Origin: Nesterenkonia sedimenti
GTDB taxonomy: Bacteria; Actinomycetota; Actinomycetes; Actinomycetales; Micrococcaceae
DNA length: 64,000 bases
Direction of reading: 5' to 3'
Assembly (NCBI RefSeq): GCF_012641515.1
Contig: NZ_JABAHY010000001.1
Span: 519,388-583,387 of the forward strand
The notes beneath the pieces were generated by a model. It was not told the DNA's origin. It did no database searches and worked only from the letters and a program-made list of their open reading frames with translations. The position numbers and the translations under genes are program-made. This document shows positions 7,512-16,332 of the stretch, piece by piece. The number at the start of each line of letters is the position of its first letter. The first letter of the stretch is position 1.

Positions 7512-9017
7512 TCAGTCGGTGCTGTTGGTCCGGCGTGCGCGTCGGGGGCCATGATCCTCGGTGCCGGGAGTGTGTTCCACTGTGGTTTCAGTCTCCGCCT
7601 CAGCGGCGTCCTCGGTGGGTTCCACGGCCTACCGATGTCACAGGTCTGACCATCGGTCATGGTCGCGGAGGCGGCGCGCAGTTCGGCCGTCAGCTCGTCG
7701 ATGACGACGACGCCGTTGGCGGTGGAAGGACCGTCGTTGGTGACCGTCAGGGTGACATTGAAGGTCTCACCTGGGATGATCTCGTCACCTGGCAGGGTGT
7801 GGACCTTCTCGATGCTGAGGTCAGCCTGCGGCCGGGCCGTCTCGCCACCGGGTACACCGGCGGTGGTGGTGTTATTGGAGTGGATTGGATCCTGGTCCGT
7901 CTCCTCCGGCCACACCTCAGCGCGGTTGACGATATCGGAGCCGTCACCGGTGTACTCGGGGTTCAGATGAACCTCAACGGTCACGGTCACCGTCTGATCG
8001 ATCTCCACGGTCGCCAGCAGGCAGCTGACGGTGGCGCCGTATTCATTGGCGCCCTCGCAGGTCCCGGAGTCCACGGTGACGGTGTCACCCTCCCCCTCTG
8101 CGCTGGGCACGGTCACGGTGTACTCTGCGCCTTCGAACCGCAGGTGGCTGGGCAGCACATCCGTGATCTGGACATCGTGGGCGGTGGAGGGGCCGTTATT
8201 CGTCACAGTGAGTTCGTAGGTGAACTCAGTACCGGGAACCACCGGGTCACTGCCGGAGGCTTCCTTGGCGATGGCCAGGTCAGAGACGGGATCGCTGGTG
8301 CCCATGGAGAACGACTAGTAGTCGTGACGGACTCCACCAGTGCCGCCAGCGCAGGCGGACTTGTTGACCTCGGCGCCCGCTCGAATCTGCCCACCGGTGA
8401 ACTGGGTGTCAACATTCCAGCAGACCCCTGTAGGGTTGCGGAAAGAGCCGGGAGCGATATTCGCAGTGCCCTGACGCTGATAGTTCCACTCATTGACATT
8501 GGGGTTATCGCCGCAGACGTTGGTCAGCTGAATACCCACCTGAGCCAGGCCGCCGCCGTAGTTGTCGATGCACCTGTCACCTCGGGATGAGGTGTTGCCG
8601 CCACCAACGATCAGGTGGACTCGGTGGGCGGAGGTGTAATTCCACCGCTGAAGATCGTCCAACAGCGACCCCTGACCCGGACCCCCCCGGCTCCGTGGCG
8701 CAGCGCTGCAGGGTCAACGCCCTGTCGGTATTGCGCATATTGCCATTGGAGGCAGAGGGTGTCTGGTTCGGGTTGAAGAATCAGTTCACCGCTGTGAGGC
8801 AGAGACTGCGGTCGTAGGAGGGGCGAATCTGCACGTTCGACATCGTGCCCTCGATGGGTGAGGCATCGGCCTCTTCAGATTCAGTCGCCGCAGGCAGCAT
8901 CACAAAGGCCGCGGCCATCAGAGGAACTGCTACCAGTGCAATCAGAACACTGGTGGACATCATCTTCGCAAAAGGGCCCGAATCATAACGGGTCGCTCCG
9001 ATCAATGGTGCGTGCAC
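7512..9017 (-). pseudogene. Decayed secreted surface protein with lectin-like and DUF11 repeat domains
   Basis: Pieces of one long secreted protein lie in order. First is a signal peptide (MMSTSVLIALVAVPLMAAAF), then a beta-trefoil lectin-like stretch (RALTLQRC, GIQLTNVCG), then two DUF11 repeats (TYELTVTNNGPSTA; NVTLTVTNDGPSTA), then a charged tail. The reading frame is broken by an in-frame TGA at 8781-8783, a one-base shift at a C7 run (8682-8688) and an in-frame TAG at 8315-8317. Near 7632 a frame change cuts the second DUF11 repeat to about half length and joins it to the tail, which ends at the TGA at 7512-7514. DUF11 proteins are typical cell-surface adhesins. Several independent lesions make true decay more likely than sequencing error. 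Confidence 0.75.
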
Positions 9018-9235
9018 GGAGGTACGAGCTGCCTCCTACCTTAGTGATAAAGACCGAAAGCGCAAGGGTCTATTCTGCTGGCGACCAGGTTGCCACAAGT
9101 ATTACAACACTCTGACCTAGCACTTTAAGCTCACAGTCAGATTCCAAGTCCTTCAGAGATTTTTAGGCGTTATCGCAACTTTTACCTGATGTTTCCCTGA
9201 AGGTGGAAAATCTCCAGGCCAGCAACCCAAAGGAA
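9018..9235. other. AT-rich intergenic stretch upstream of the decayed surface gene
   Basis: I see no gene here. The stretch is clearly richer in A/T than its surroundings and includes GGAGG about 14 nt before the GTG that opens the decayed surface gene. It most likely held that gene's promoter. Confidence 0.4.
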
Positions 9236-9688
9236 TCAGCGCACCTGATGCCCACTCATGATCGAAATGGTGTTGAAGGCAGAGATCGCCACTGCCATCC
9301 ACAGCACCGCGGCAGTGGCCTCATCACCAAGAACTGCGCGGGCGTCGTCGTAGTCTTGGGTATTCTCCACCGCCGGTTTCTCTGCAGCCATCTCCGCCAG
9401 CGACAGGGCAGCACGTTCCTGCTCGGTATAGATTCCTGCTTCACGCCATGCCGGCAGCAGGGCCAGCTTCCGGCTATCTGCGCCGCGCTCATCAGCGCGG
9501 CGGGTATGGATCTCTAGGCAGAAGGGGCAGCCGTGGATCTGCGAAATCCGGATATTGATCACTTCCATGAGCTCTCGCGATAGCCCCGCCTCCTCCATGG
9601 CAGCTGCGGCCTGTTTGGCCACACTGCTCTGCGTCCGGTACAGCTCAGGGTTCTGATTATCCAGGTGAAGACGCTCATGCTGACTCAT
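9236..9688 (-). CDS. AhpD-like carboxymuconolactone decarboxylase family protein
   Basis: The 150-residue all-helical protein has the CxxC redox pair and downstream His of the AhpD subfamily (GCPFCLEIH, residues 53-61), so a peroxidase-associated disulfide reductase role is more likely than decarboxylation. TAGGCT lies 6 nt before the ATG and there is no good ribosome-binding site, suggesting a leaderless transcript. It diverges from an FMN reductase gene; the two may form a small redox-defence pair. Confidence 0.88.
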   Translation of the reverse strand: MSQHERLHLDNQNPELYRTQSSVAKQAAAAMEEAGLSRELMEVINIRISQIHGCPFCLEIHTRRADERGADSRKLALLPAWREAGIYTEQERAALSLAEMAAEKPAVENTQDYDDARAVLGDEATAAVLWMAVAISAFNTISIMSGHQVR

Positions 9689-9774
9689 CCCCCAAGCCTA
9701 TCCACGTCCCGGGGCTTCGCTAGGCTGGGCAGCGGAAGTATCCCTGGACCAACCACCACGTAGGGAGAGACACC

Positions 9775-10314
9775 ATGGTGAAGATCGGATACATCGTCGG
9801 CAGCCTGGCCCCGGACTCCATCAACCGGAAGCTCGCTAAGGTCATTGTTGCCCAGGCCCCGGAGCGGGCAGAGCTGATTGAGATCAGCATTGCGGAGCTG
9901 CCGCTCTACGACCGGCACCTCGACGAGGACTTCCCCGAGGTGATGACCAAGTTCAAACAGGAGGTCGAGGCGGTGGACGGGCTACTTCTGGTCACCCCGG
10001 AACATAACCAGTCCTTCCCCGCGCCGGTGAAGAATGCCATCGATATCCTCTCCCGCGGCGGCAGCTTCCAACTGGCCGGTCTGAGACTGGGCATTGTGGG
10101 GGCCTCTCCGGGACGCTTCGGCACCATCAACTCTCAGTCCCAGCTGCGGCAGTCACTGCCGCCTCTGGGCGTGAAACTCATGGGCACACCCGTGGTGGCC
10201 GAGACTGTCAGGGAGAACACCTTCAACGAGGACGGCACCGCCGCCGAGGGAACCACCAAGCGGGCCAAGGACTACATCGAGGCATTCACGACTTTCGTGG
10301 AGACCACTCCGTAG
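9775..10314 (+). CDS. NAD(P)H-dependent FMN reductase / quinone reductase family protein
   Basis: The 179-residue flavodoxin-fold protein carries the phosphate-binding GSLAPDSINRKLA near residue 9 and TPEHNQSFPAPVKNAID near residues 80-96, the hallmarks of the FMN_red family (ChrR, MdaB and WrbA relatives). It should reduce quinones, azo dyes or metals with NAD(P)H in the cytosol; the true substrate is not readable. The start has GGGAGAG upstream. It is divergent from the AhpD-like gene. Confidence 0.9.
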   Translation: MVKIGYIVGSLAPDSINRKLAKVIVAQAPERAELIEISIAELPLYDRHLDEDFPEVMTKFKQEVEAVDGLLLVTPEHNQSFPAPVKNAIDILSRGGSFQLAGLRLGIVGASPGRFGTINSQSQLRQSLPPLGVKLMGTPVVAETVRENTFNEDGTAAEGTTKRAKDYIEAFTTFVETTP

Positions 10315-10330
10315 CCTTCACTCCCCTCCT

Positions 10331-12250
10331 TTAGGATTCAGCGATTTCGCTGGCCTCCAGCCAAGCCTCCTCGGCCTCGGCGAGTTCAGCGTCAATACTG
10401 CTGAGCCGTTCCTGGAGTGTGCCGAGCTTCTCCAGATCCACGGACTCCGAGGCTGCAGCCATCTGGTCATGCAGTTCGGTCTGCTGCGCTGAGAGTTTCT
10501 CCATCTGTTTCTCCACCCGCTGCATATCCTTACGGGCCTGGCGCTTCTGCGCCTCGGAGTAGGCAGAATCCCCCGACGAGGCAGGCTCAGCTGTAGAGGG
10601 CTCCGCCGGGGCAGACTGTGGCGCCCCAGTGTTCGCCGGCGCATGGGAAGTCGCCGCCGCAGCCGAGGAACTCTGCCCCCGGTAGGTGCGGCCATCAACG
10701 CTCGGGGCTGGTTCCTGGCCAGAGCGGATTCGCAGATACTGCTCCACTCCCCCAGGCAGGGCGCGGATCTTGCCATCACCCAGCAGGGCAACCTGGTGAT
10801 CGGTGACCCGCTCCAGGAGGTAGCGGTCATGGGAGACCACCACCAGAGTCCCGGGCCAACCGTCCAGGAGGTCCTCCATGGCCGCCAATGTATCGGTGTC
10901 CAGATCATTGGTGGGCTCATCGAGCATAAGCACATTCGGCTCACCGGTCATCAGCTTCAGCAGCTGCAGGCGACGCCGCTCACCACCGGAAAGATCCCGG
11001 ACGGGGGTCCACTGCCTCGACCGGGAGAACCCCAGGGTCTCCAGAAGCTGGGCGCCCGAGAGCTCCTTCCCGCCGACCTCAAAAGTGGACTTCTCCTCGG
11101 TCATCACCTCGAGAACGCGCATATGCTCACGCTCCCGCAGCTCGGTCACCTCCTGGGTGAGCACCGCGGTACGGACAGTCTTACCCCGTTTCACCCGGCC
11201 GGACTGAGGCTGAATCCGGTCATCGAGCAGGCGCAGCAGGGTCGATTTCCCGGCGCCATTGACCCCGACGACGCCGACCCGCTCCCCCGGGCCAAGCCGG
11301 AAGGTCACGTCATCGAAGAGAACGGGCTGCTCCACCTTCCCCTCAGCTGTGTCCTCCTCTGAGATCCGGTAGCTGAGGTTCTCCAGGTCCAGCACATCCT
11401 TGCCCAGCCGGGCAGTGGCCATCTTCTTCAGCTGGACCTCGTCCCGGTGAGCCGGAACATCATCGATCAGAGCATTGGCCGCATCAATGCGGAACTTCGG
11501 TTTCGAGGTACGGGCCGGGGCACCACGGCGCAGCCAGGCAAGCTCCTTCTTCACCAGCTGCTGACGCTTCTGCTCTGCCACCGCCGCTGCCCGGTCCCGT
11601 TCGGCACGGGTCAAGGTATAGGCAGCGTAGCCGCCGTCGAAGGAGTCCACAGTCCCGTCATGGACCTCCCAGGTGGTGCTGCAGACCTCGTCCAGGAACC
11701 AGCGGTCGTGGGTGACCACCAGGAAGGCACCCTCCGTCGGTTTCCACCGGGTCTTCAAGTGATTGGCCAGCCAGGCCACACCCTCGACGTCGAGGTGGTT
11801 GGTGGGCTCATCGAGCATGATGACCTCAGCGTCACTCATCAGCAGTTTCGCCAGGGCGGCACGACGCCGCTGCCCACCGGAGAGCGACCCCACCGGGGCG
11901 TCCCAGGAGATGCCGCCCAGAAGCCCGGAGGCCACATCCCGCATCCGGGGATCAGCCGCCCACTCATGCTCGGCCATCCCGCCCAGGACAACTTCGGCCA
12001 GGGTAGCGCTGTGGTCCAGGATGTCCTGCTGGTCCAGGAAACCCACGGTGGTGCCCCCGCGCCAGGTGACCCGGCCGTCATCGGGGGTTGTGGATTTGGC
12101 CAGGATGCGCATCAGCGTGGATTTGCCGTCGCCGTTGCGGCCGACGATGCCGATTCTGTCCCCGGCGTCGATGCCGAGTGTGATGTTGTCGAGCACAGTG
12201 CGTGTGCCGAAGGTGATGGAGATGCCTTCGGCGCCGAGAAGATGAGCCAT
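10331..12250 (-). CDS. ABC-F family ATPase (Uup-type)
   Basis: The 639-residue soluble protein has two ABC domains (Walker A GRNGDGKST at 37-45 and GVNGAGKST in the second half), each with an LSGGxRRR-type signature and LDEPTNHLD or LDEPTNDLD, and no membrane segments. An Ala/Pro/Ser-rich linker leads to a C-terminal coiled coil (about 560-635), as in Uup. ABC-F proteins act on the ribosome as translation factors or resistance proteins, or in DNA stability for Uup. This housekeeping location argues for a core role rather than resistance. Confidence 0.93.
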   Translation of the reverse strand: MAHLLGAEGISITFGTRTVLDNITLGIDAGDRIGIVGRNGDGKSTLMRILAKSTTPDDGRVTWRGGTTVGFLDQQDILDHSATLAEVVLGGMAEHEWAADPRMRDVASGLLGGISWDAPVGSLSGGQRRRAALAKLLMSDAEVIMLDEPTNHLDVEGVAWLANHLKTRWKPTEGAFLVVTHDRWFLDEVCSTTWEVHDGTVDSFDGGYAAYTLTRAERDRAAAVAEQKRQQLVKKELAWLRRGAPARTSKPKFRIDAANALIDDVPAHRDEVQLKKMATARLGKDVLDLENLSYRISEEDTAEGKVEQPVLFDDVTFRLGPGERVGVVGVNGAGKSTLLRLLDDRIQPQSGRVKRGKTVRTAVLTQEVTELREREHMRVLEVMTEEKSTFEVGGKELSGAQLLETLGFSRSRQWTPVRDLSGGERRRLQLLKLMTGEPNVLMLDEPTNDLDTDTLAAMEDLLDGWPGTLVVVSHDRYLLERVTDHQVALLGDGKIRALPGGVEQYLRIRSGQEPAPSVDGRTYRGQSSSAAAATSHAPANTGAPQSAPAEPSTAEPASSGDSAYSEAQKRQARKDMQRVEKQMEKLSAQQTELHDQMAAASESVDLEKLGTLQERLSSIDAELAEAEEAWLEASEIAES

Positions 12251-12323
12251 AGGGGATCTAGCTTATCTACCTGGGGAGGTAATGTGGTCAGCTGGGATAT
12301 GCCCCAGAGAGAACGAGGTGATG

Positions 12324-13085
12324 ATGGGCGCTGAGCTCACAGTGGCCCTGGCCATTATTGGTCTGGTCGTATTGGCTGCCACACTGCAGCGCCTCACCGG
12401 AATCGGTTTCGCCATGATGATGGCCCCATTCCTGGTGGTCATGATCGGTCCCCATGGCGGGGTGATGCTGACGAACCTGCTCAGTTTCCTCGCCCCAGCC
12501 CTGATGATCCCCGTTGTCTGGCGTGACATCGAGTGGCGTAAGGTCGCCGTCATCGGTCCTGCCGCAGTGCTGGTGATGCCGCTCTTCGGCTGGCTGGCAG
12601 CCATCTCCCCGCAGGGGCCGCTCTATATTGTGGTGGCCAGCCTGGTGATCCTGGGGCTGAGCATCTCCCTGATCGTCAGCCGGATCAGTGCAGCCGTGGA
12701 TGGTCCCATCGCCCGGGTGCTCACCGGTGTGGGGGCCGGTGGTGGGGTTGTGCTGGCCGGTGTCGGCGGTCCCGCAATGGCGATCTACTCGGTGGTCTCC
12801 CGATGGGATGTGCGGAAATTTGCTGCCACCCTCCAACCGCTGTGGGTGCTGATGGCCGTCAGCGGGTTCCTGACCAAACTGACCTTCAGCGGCAATGAGA
12901 TCCCAGCGTTCCCCTGGTGGTTCTGGCTGGGCAGTCTCATCGCCATTCTGGTGGGTATGCGGATCGGCACCTTGGTGCGCACGATGATCAGCGACTCCTG
13001 GGCCCGCCGGATTGTGATTGTGCTGGCCTTCATCGGCGCCGGGATCTCCCTGGTGATGGGGATCCGCGAGACCTTCTGGGTCTAG
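12324..13085 (+). CDS. TauE/SafE family anion exporter
   Basis: The protein of about 253 residues has seven to eight hydrophobic segments and two repeats of the TauE/SafE fold, the second with GAGGGVVLAGVGGPAMAIY. The family exports sulfite, sulfoacetate and related anions; nothing here fixes the substrate. Two adjacent ATGs exist and the second has the better spacing from GAGG. The stop codon overlaps that of ispE by 4 nt. Confidence 0.85.
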   Translation: MGAELTVALAIIGLVVLAATLQRLTGIGFAMMMAPFLVVMIGPHGGVMLTNLLSFLAPALMIPVVWRDIEWRKVAVIGPAAVLVMPLFGWLAAISPQGPLYIVVASLVILGLSISLIVSRISAAVDGPIARVLTGVGAGGGVVLAGVGGPAMAIYSVVSRWDVRKFAATLQPLWVLMAVSGFLTKLTFSGNEIPAFPWWFWLGSLIAILVGMRIGTLVRTMISDSWARRIVIVLAFIGAGISLVMGIRETFWV

Positions 13086-14098
13086 AGCAGCCGGGCTCCG
13101 TGGGCGGGGCCGCTGACCGGGATTGCCCAGACATCCAGACGTTCCTGAAGGCCCGTGGCCAGCTGGGTGGCGGCCTGGGCGTCGCGGGCCAGGAACAGCA
13201 CGGTCGGCCCGGAACCGGAGACCATACCCTGCATGGCCCCCTCGGTGAGTCCTGCATCCATCATGTCTTCCAGGGCACCGAACATGGAGACTGCCGGGGC
13301 CTGGAGGTCATTGGCCATGAGGCTGGCCACCATCTCGGGATCGGAGGTGCAGGCCGCCCGGACGAGATCGGCGTCGAGTTCCGGCACATCCGACTGAACT
13401 GAAGAATATGCCCGCATCTCATCGAGCCTGCGGTAGACCTCAGGAGTGGACAGTCCCCGTGAGGAGGGCACGATCACCAGGTGCAGCTCCCCGGGGGTCA
13501 GCAGCGGGGTGAGCTCCTCCCCGGCCCCCTGGCCCACGGCCGCACCGCCTAGGATGGAGAAGGGCACATCTGCTCCGAGCTGGGCGCCAAGTTCAGCAAG
13601 CTGTTCCTTGGTGAGACCGGCTTCCCAGAGTGCGGAGCAGGCCACCAGGGTCGCAGCCGCATCGGCGGAGCCGCCGCCCATTCCGCCTGCGATGGGCACG
13701 TTCTTGGTGATGCTGAGGTCCACCCCATAGCTGGGTGGTTCGGCGCCTGGGAAACTCAAGGTGGCGGCGTCGCGGTTCTGCAGGGTCTCCCGCAGCAGGA
13801 CTGCCGCCTGATGGGCGAGGTTGCGCTCATCCAGGGGGATCTCGGCCTTGGAAGGCTCACCAGTTTCGGGGTCCTTGGTGTAGATGCTGGTGAAGGCTGA
13901 GCGTTCTGAGATGGAGATGGTGATCGCATCATCCTCACGCGGGGTCGCAGTGACCTCCTCATAGAGGGAGACCGCGTAGTAGAGACTGGCCACATCGTGG
14001 TAGCCATCGGCACGCAGCGGCCCCACCCGCAGACCCAGGTTCACTTTGCCCGGGGCCAGGGCGGTGACATGCCCGTAGAACTCGCTGTCTCGCATCAT
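13082..14098 (-). CDS. ispE: 4-diphosphocytidyl-2-C-methyl-D-erythritol kinase
   Basis: IspE phosphorylates CDP-methylerythritol with ATP in the non-mevalonate isoprenoid pathway. The sequence shows the GHMP kinase fold: PGKVNLGLRVGPLRADGYH at the N-terminus, and the ATP-binding GGMGGGSADAAATL near residue 140. The length of about 338 is usual for actinobacteria. The start is uncertain: a TTG lies 6 nt upstream of two tandem ATGs, and TACCGT just before could be the -10 box of a leaderless start at an ATG. It follows rsmA by 42 nt on the same strand, a standard arrangement. Confidence 0.94.
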   Translation of the reverse strand: MMRDSEFYGHVTALAPGKVNLGLRVGPLRADGYHDVASLYYAVSLYEEVTATPREDDAITISISERSAFTSIYTKDPETGEPSKAEIPLDERNLAHQAAVLLRETLQNRDAATLSFPGAEPPSYGVDLSITKNVPIAGGMGGGSADAAATLVACSALWEAGLTKEQLAELGAQLGADVPFSILGGAAVGQGAGEELTPLLTPGELHLVIVPSSRGLSTPEVYRRLDEMRAYSSVQSDVPELDADLVRAACTSDPEMVASLMANDLQAPAVSMFGALEDMMDAGLTEGAMQGMVSGSGPTVLFLARDAQAATQLATGLQERLDVWAIPVSGPAHGARLL

Positions 14099-14140
14099 GC
14101 TCAACGGTATCCCCCGCTGGGGACACGGTGATGTTCCGCC

Positions 14141-14995
14141 TCACCCATCCTGGTCCCGCAGGGCCTCGGCGATCTTGGCGAAGGCCCGCACATCCAGGGT
14201 CTCTCCCCTGGCCTGGGGGTCCACACCGGCCTCACGCAGGGCAGCCTCGGCGGCCGTACCGGATCCGGCCAGACCACTCAGTGCTGCCCGGAGAGTTTTG
14301 CGCCGCTGGGCGAAGGCAGCATCCACCACAGCGAAGACCTCCTGGCGGCTGATCGCATCGGTGACCGGCTCACTGCGGTCGAAGCGCACCAGTCCTGAGG
14401 AGATCCGTGGTTCGGGCCAGAACACCTTCTTGCCGACGACGCCGACCTTCCGGGTTTGGGTGTCCCAGGCGATCTTCACGCTCGGCACCCCATAGATCTT
14501 GGAGCCGGGGCCTGCGGCCAGGCGGTCGGCCACCTCCTCCTGAACCATGACCAGGCCCTTGGTGAGGCTGGGCAGCACCTGCAGCAGGTGCAGCACCACC
14601 GGCACCGCCACGTTATAGGGGAGGTTGGCGACCAGAACACTGGGCTCACCGAGCTCCTCCGGTGCGATCTTCAGGGCGTCCTGGCGAAGGACGGTGAGAT
14701 TCTCAGCCTTCTCAGGACGCATCAGCTGCACTGTCTCAGGAAGCTGGGCGGCCAGTTTCGGATCGATCTCCACGGCGGTGACCTCGGCGGCCTCATCCAG
14801 CAGGCCCAGGGTCAGCGAACCCAGCCCTGGTCCGACCTCCAGGACATGCTCTGTGCCCTCGAGCTCGGCCATGCCGACAATGCGTCGGATGGTATTGGGG
14901 TCGATCACAAAGTTCTGTCCCCACTGTTTGGTGGGGCGGATGCCCAGCCCATCGGCGAGGTCACGGATATGGGCTGCTGAGAGAAGCTCGTTCAT
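14141..14995 (-). CDS. rsmA: 16S rRNA (adenine1518-N6/1519-N6)-dimethyltransferase
   Basis: RsmA (KsgA) dimethylates two adjacent adenines in helix 45 of 16S rRNA. The 284-residue protein has GQNFVIDP near the N-terminus, the SAM-binding motif [14 protein letters not shown] and the catalytic NLPYN. The ATG overlaps the TGA of tatD (ATGA), implying translational coupling. The order tatD, rsmA, ispE is conserved in actinobacteria. Confidence 0.96.
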   Translation of the reverse strand: MNELLSAAHIRDLADGLGIRPTKQWGQNFVIDPNTIRRIVGMAELEGTEHVLEVGPGLGSLTLGLLDEAAEVTAVEIDPKLAAQLPETVQLMRPEKAENLTVLRQDALKIAPEELGEPSVLVANLPYNVAVPVVLHLLQVLPSLTKGLVMVQEEVADRLAAGPGSKIYGVPSVKIAWDTQTRKVGVVGKKVFWPEPRISSGLVRFDRSEPVTDAISRQEVFAVVDAAFAQRRKTLRAALSGLAGSGTAAEAALREAGVDPQARGETLDVRAFAKIAEALRDQDG

Positions 14996-15957
14996 ACCCA
15001 CTGCCCGTAGGCCTGGTTGGTGTTGAACATGACCTGCTGGCACAGCTGACCCAAGTCGGCCTCTCGCACATCAGCCATCAGCCGCATGGTCTGCGGGATC
15101 ATATAGGGCGCATTGGGCTGGCCGCGGTAGGGGTGCGGGGTCAGGAAGGGGCAGTCGGTCTCCACCAGGATCAGCTGGGGATCAGCGATGGCGAGCGCCT
15201 CCCGCAGACCCTCGGCGTTCTTGAAGGTCACGGTACCGGCGAAGGACATGTACCAGCCGCGCTCATTGCAGATCCGGGCCAGCTCGGCATCTCCGGAGAA
15301 GCAGTGGAAGACCACCGAGCCGGGCAGCTCGGGGGCGTCGTCGAGGACTTTGACGACATCGGCATGGGCATCCCGGTCGTGGATCTGCATGGCCAGTCCG
15401 CGCTCAGCGGCCAGGGCGATGTGGTCGTAGAAGCTCTTGCGCTGGGACTCCCGGCCCCATTCCCCGGTGCGGAAGTAGTCCAGCCCGGTCTCTCCGATGG
15501 CCACAACCTGACCGTCCCGGGAGAGCTCATCGATCCGGGAGAAGGCCTCCTGGTATTTCCCGTCCTCGGCCAGCCGCGGGGCGTCATTGGGATGCAGGGC
15601 AACGGCTGCTTTGGCCCGGGGCTCCTCCCCTGCGGCCTGCACGGAGAATTCGGAGCTGGCCACGTCATAGCCGACCAGGATGGCCCCGCTGACTCCGAGG
15701 GCCTCGGCGGTATCGAGATGCTCGGCCACGGTGACCTTAACCAGCCCGTCCCGGAAGTCGAGGTGGGCGTGGTTGTCCAGAACCGGAACCGGCAGCGGTT
15801 CAGGGGCCGGCGGGTATTCCAGCCGGCGCTTCTTCTTGGACTTCTCCTCGGTCTGGTCCCGGACCGGACCGCCTGCGCCGTCGTCGTTGTTCTGCCCCGT
15901 GGGCAGATAGGCAGGCGGTGTCTGGCCCGGGGTGATCTGGGCAGTCTCGGTACTCAC
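14992..15957 (-). CDS. tatD: TatD-family metal-dependent deoxyribonuclease
   Basis: The 321-residue protein holds the TatD amidohydrolase fold: metal-binding [16 protein letters not shown], the Asp/His site in IHDRDAH, HCFSG and ETDCPFLTP. About 55 residues precede the fold, a polar and basic extension (KSKKKRR). The GTG start is chosen because TAGACT lies 8 nt upstream, typical of the leaderless genes here. TatD enzymes are 3'-5' exonucleases in DNA repair and turnover. Confidence 0.93.
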   Translation of the reverse strand: MSTETAQITPGQTPPAYLPTGQNNDDGAGGPVRDQTEEKSKKKRRLEYPPAPEPLPVPVLDNHAHLDFRDGLVKVTVAEHLDTAEALGVSGAILVGYDVASSEFSVQAAGEEPRAKAAVALHPNDAPRLAEDGKYQEAFSRIDELSRDGQVVAIGETGLDYFRTGEWGRESQRKSFYDHIALAAERGLAMQIHDRDAHADVVKVLDDAPELPGSVVFHCFSGDAELARICNERGWYMSFAGTVTFKNAEGLREALAIADPQLILVETDCPFLTPHPYRGQPNAPYMIPQTMRLMADVREADLGQLCQQVMFNTNQAYGQWV

Positions 15958-15992
15958 AGCCCACCAGTCTAGCCGCGGAGCCGCCGGAGAGA

Positions 15993-16247
15993 TCACATAC
16001 GCTCGAGAATCAGTTCAGCGAGCTCAATCTGAGCTTCCAGCTGCTCCTCGCTGGGGCCAAGATCTCCAGTGCTCTCGAATCCCGTTGAGGGCAGGCTGAA
16101 GACGAAGTAACCCTCATCCCCCACATCGCCGTCTCCACGATCGGTGACAGCCTCCTCCCACTGCTCTTCTGGAGAGGAGTAGTCCTGAAAGGCGAACAAA
16201 TGGATGTCAAAATACAGGCCATCGGCGACGTCACTATCGTTACGCAT
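15993..16247 (-). CDS. Small acidic protein of unknown function
   Basis: The 84-residue product begins MRNDSDVADGLYFDIHLFAF, is strongly acidic and ends in an amphipathic helix (EAQIELAELILERM). GGAAGG about 9 nt upstream of the ATG supports translation. It sits alone between tatD and an acyl-CoA synthetase, where metG is often found in relatives. No signal peptide, membrane segment or recognised domain is visible. Confidence 0.6.
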   Translation of the reverse strand: MRNDSDVADGLYFDIHLFAFQDYSSPEEQWEEAVTDRGDGDVGDEGYFVFSLPSTGFESTGDLGPSEEQLEAQIELAELILERM

Positions 16248-16332
16248 CACAGTTTTCCTTCCAGTATTAAATGAGATGATGCGCATTACATTGGCGCAGA
16301 AACCTGGAAGGTTACTGGATACTTCCCCTGAG

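Noticed and set aside
10331..12250. Antibiotic-resistance ABC-F protein
   Set aside because: It has Uup-type coiled-coil architecture and a housekeeping location; no leader peptide or attenuator typical of resistance ABC-F genes is seen.
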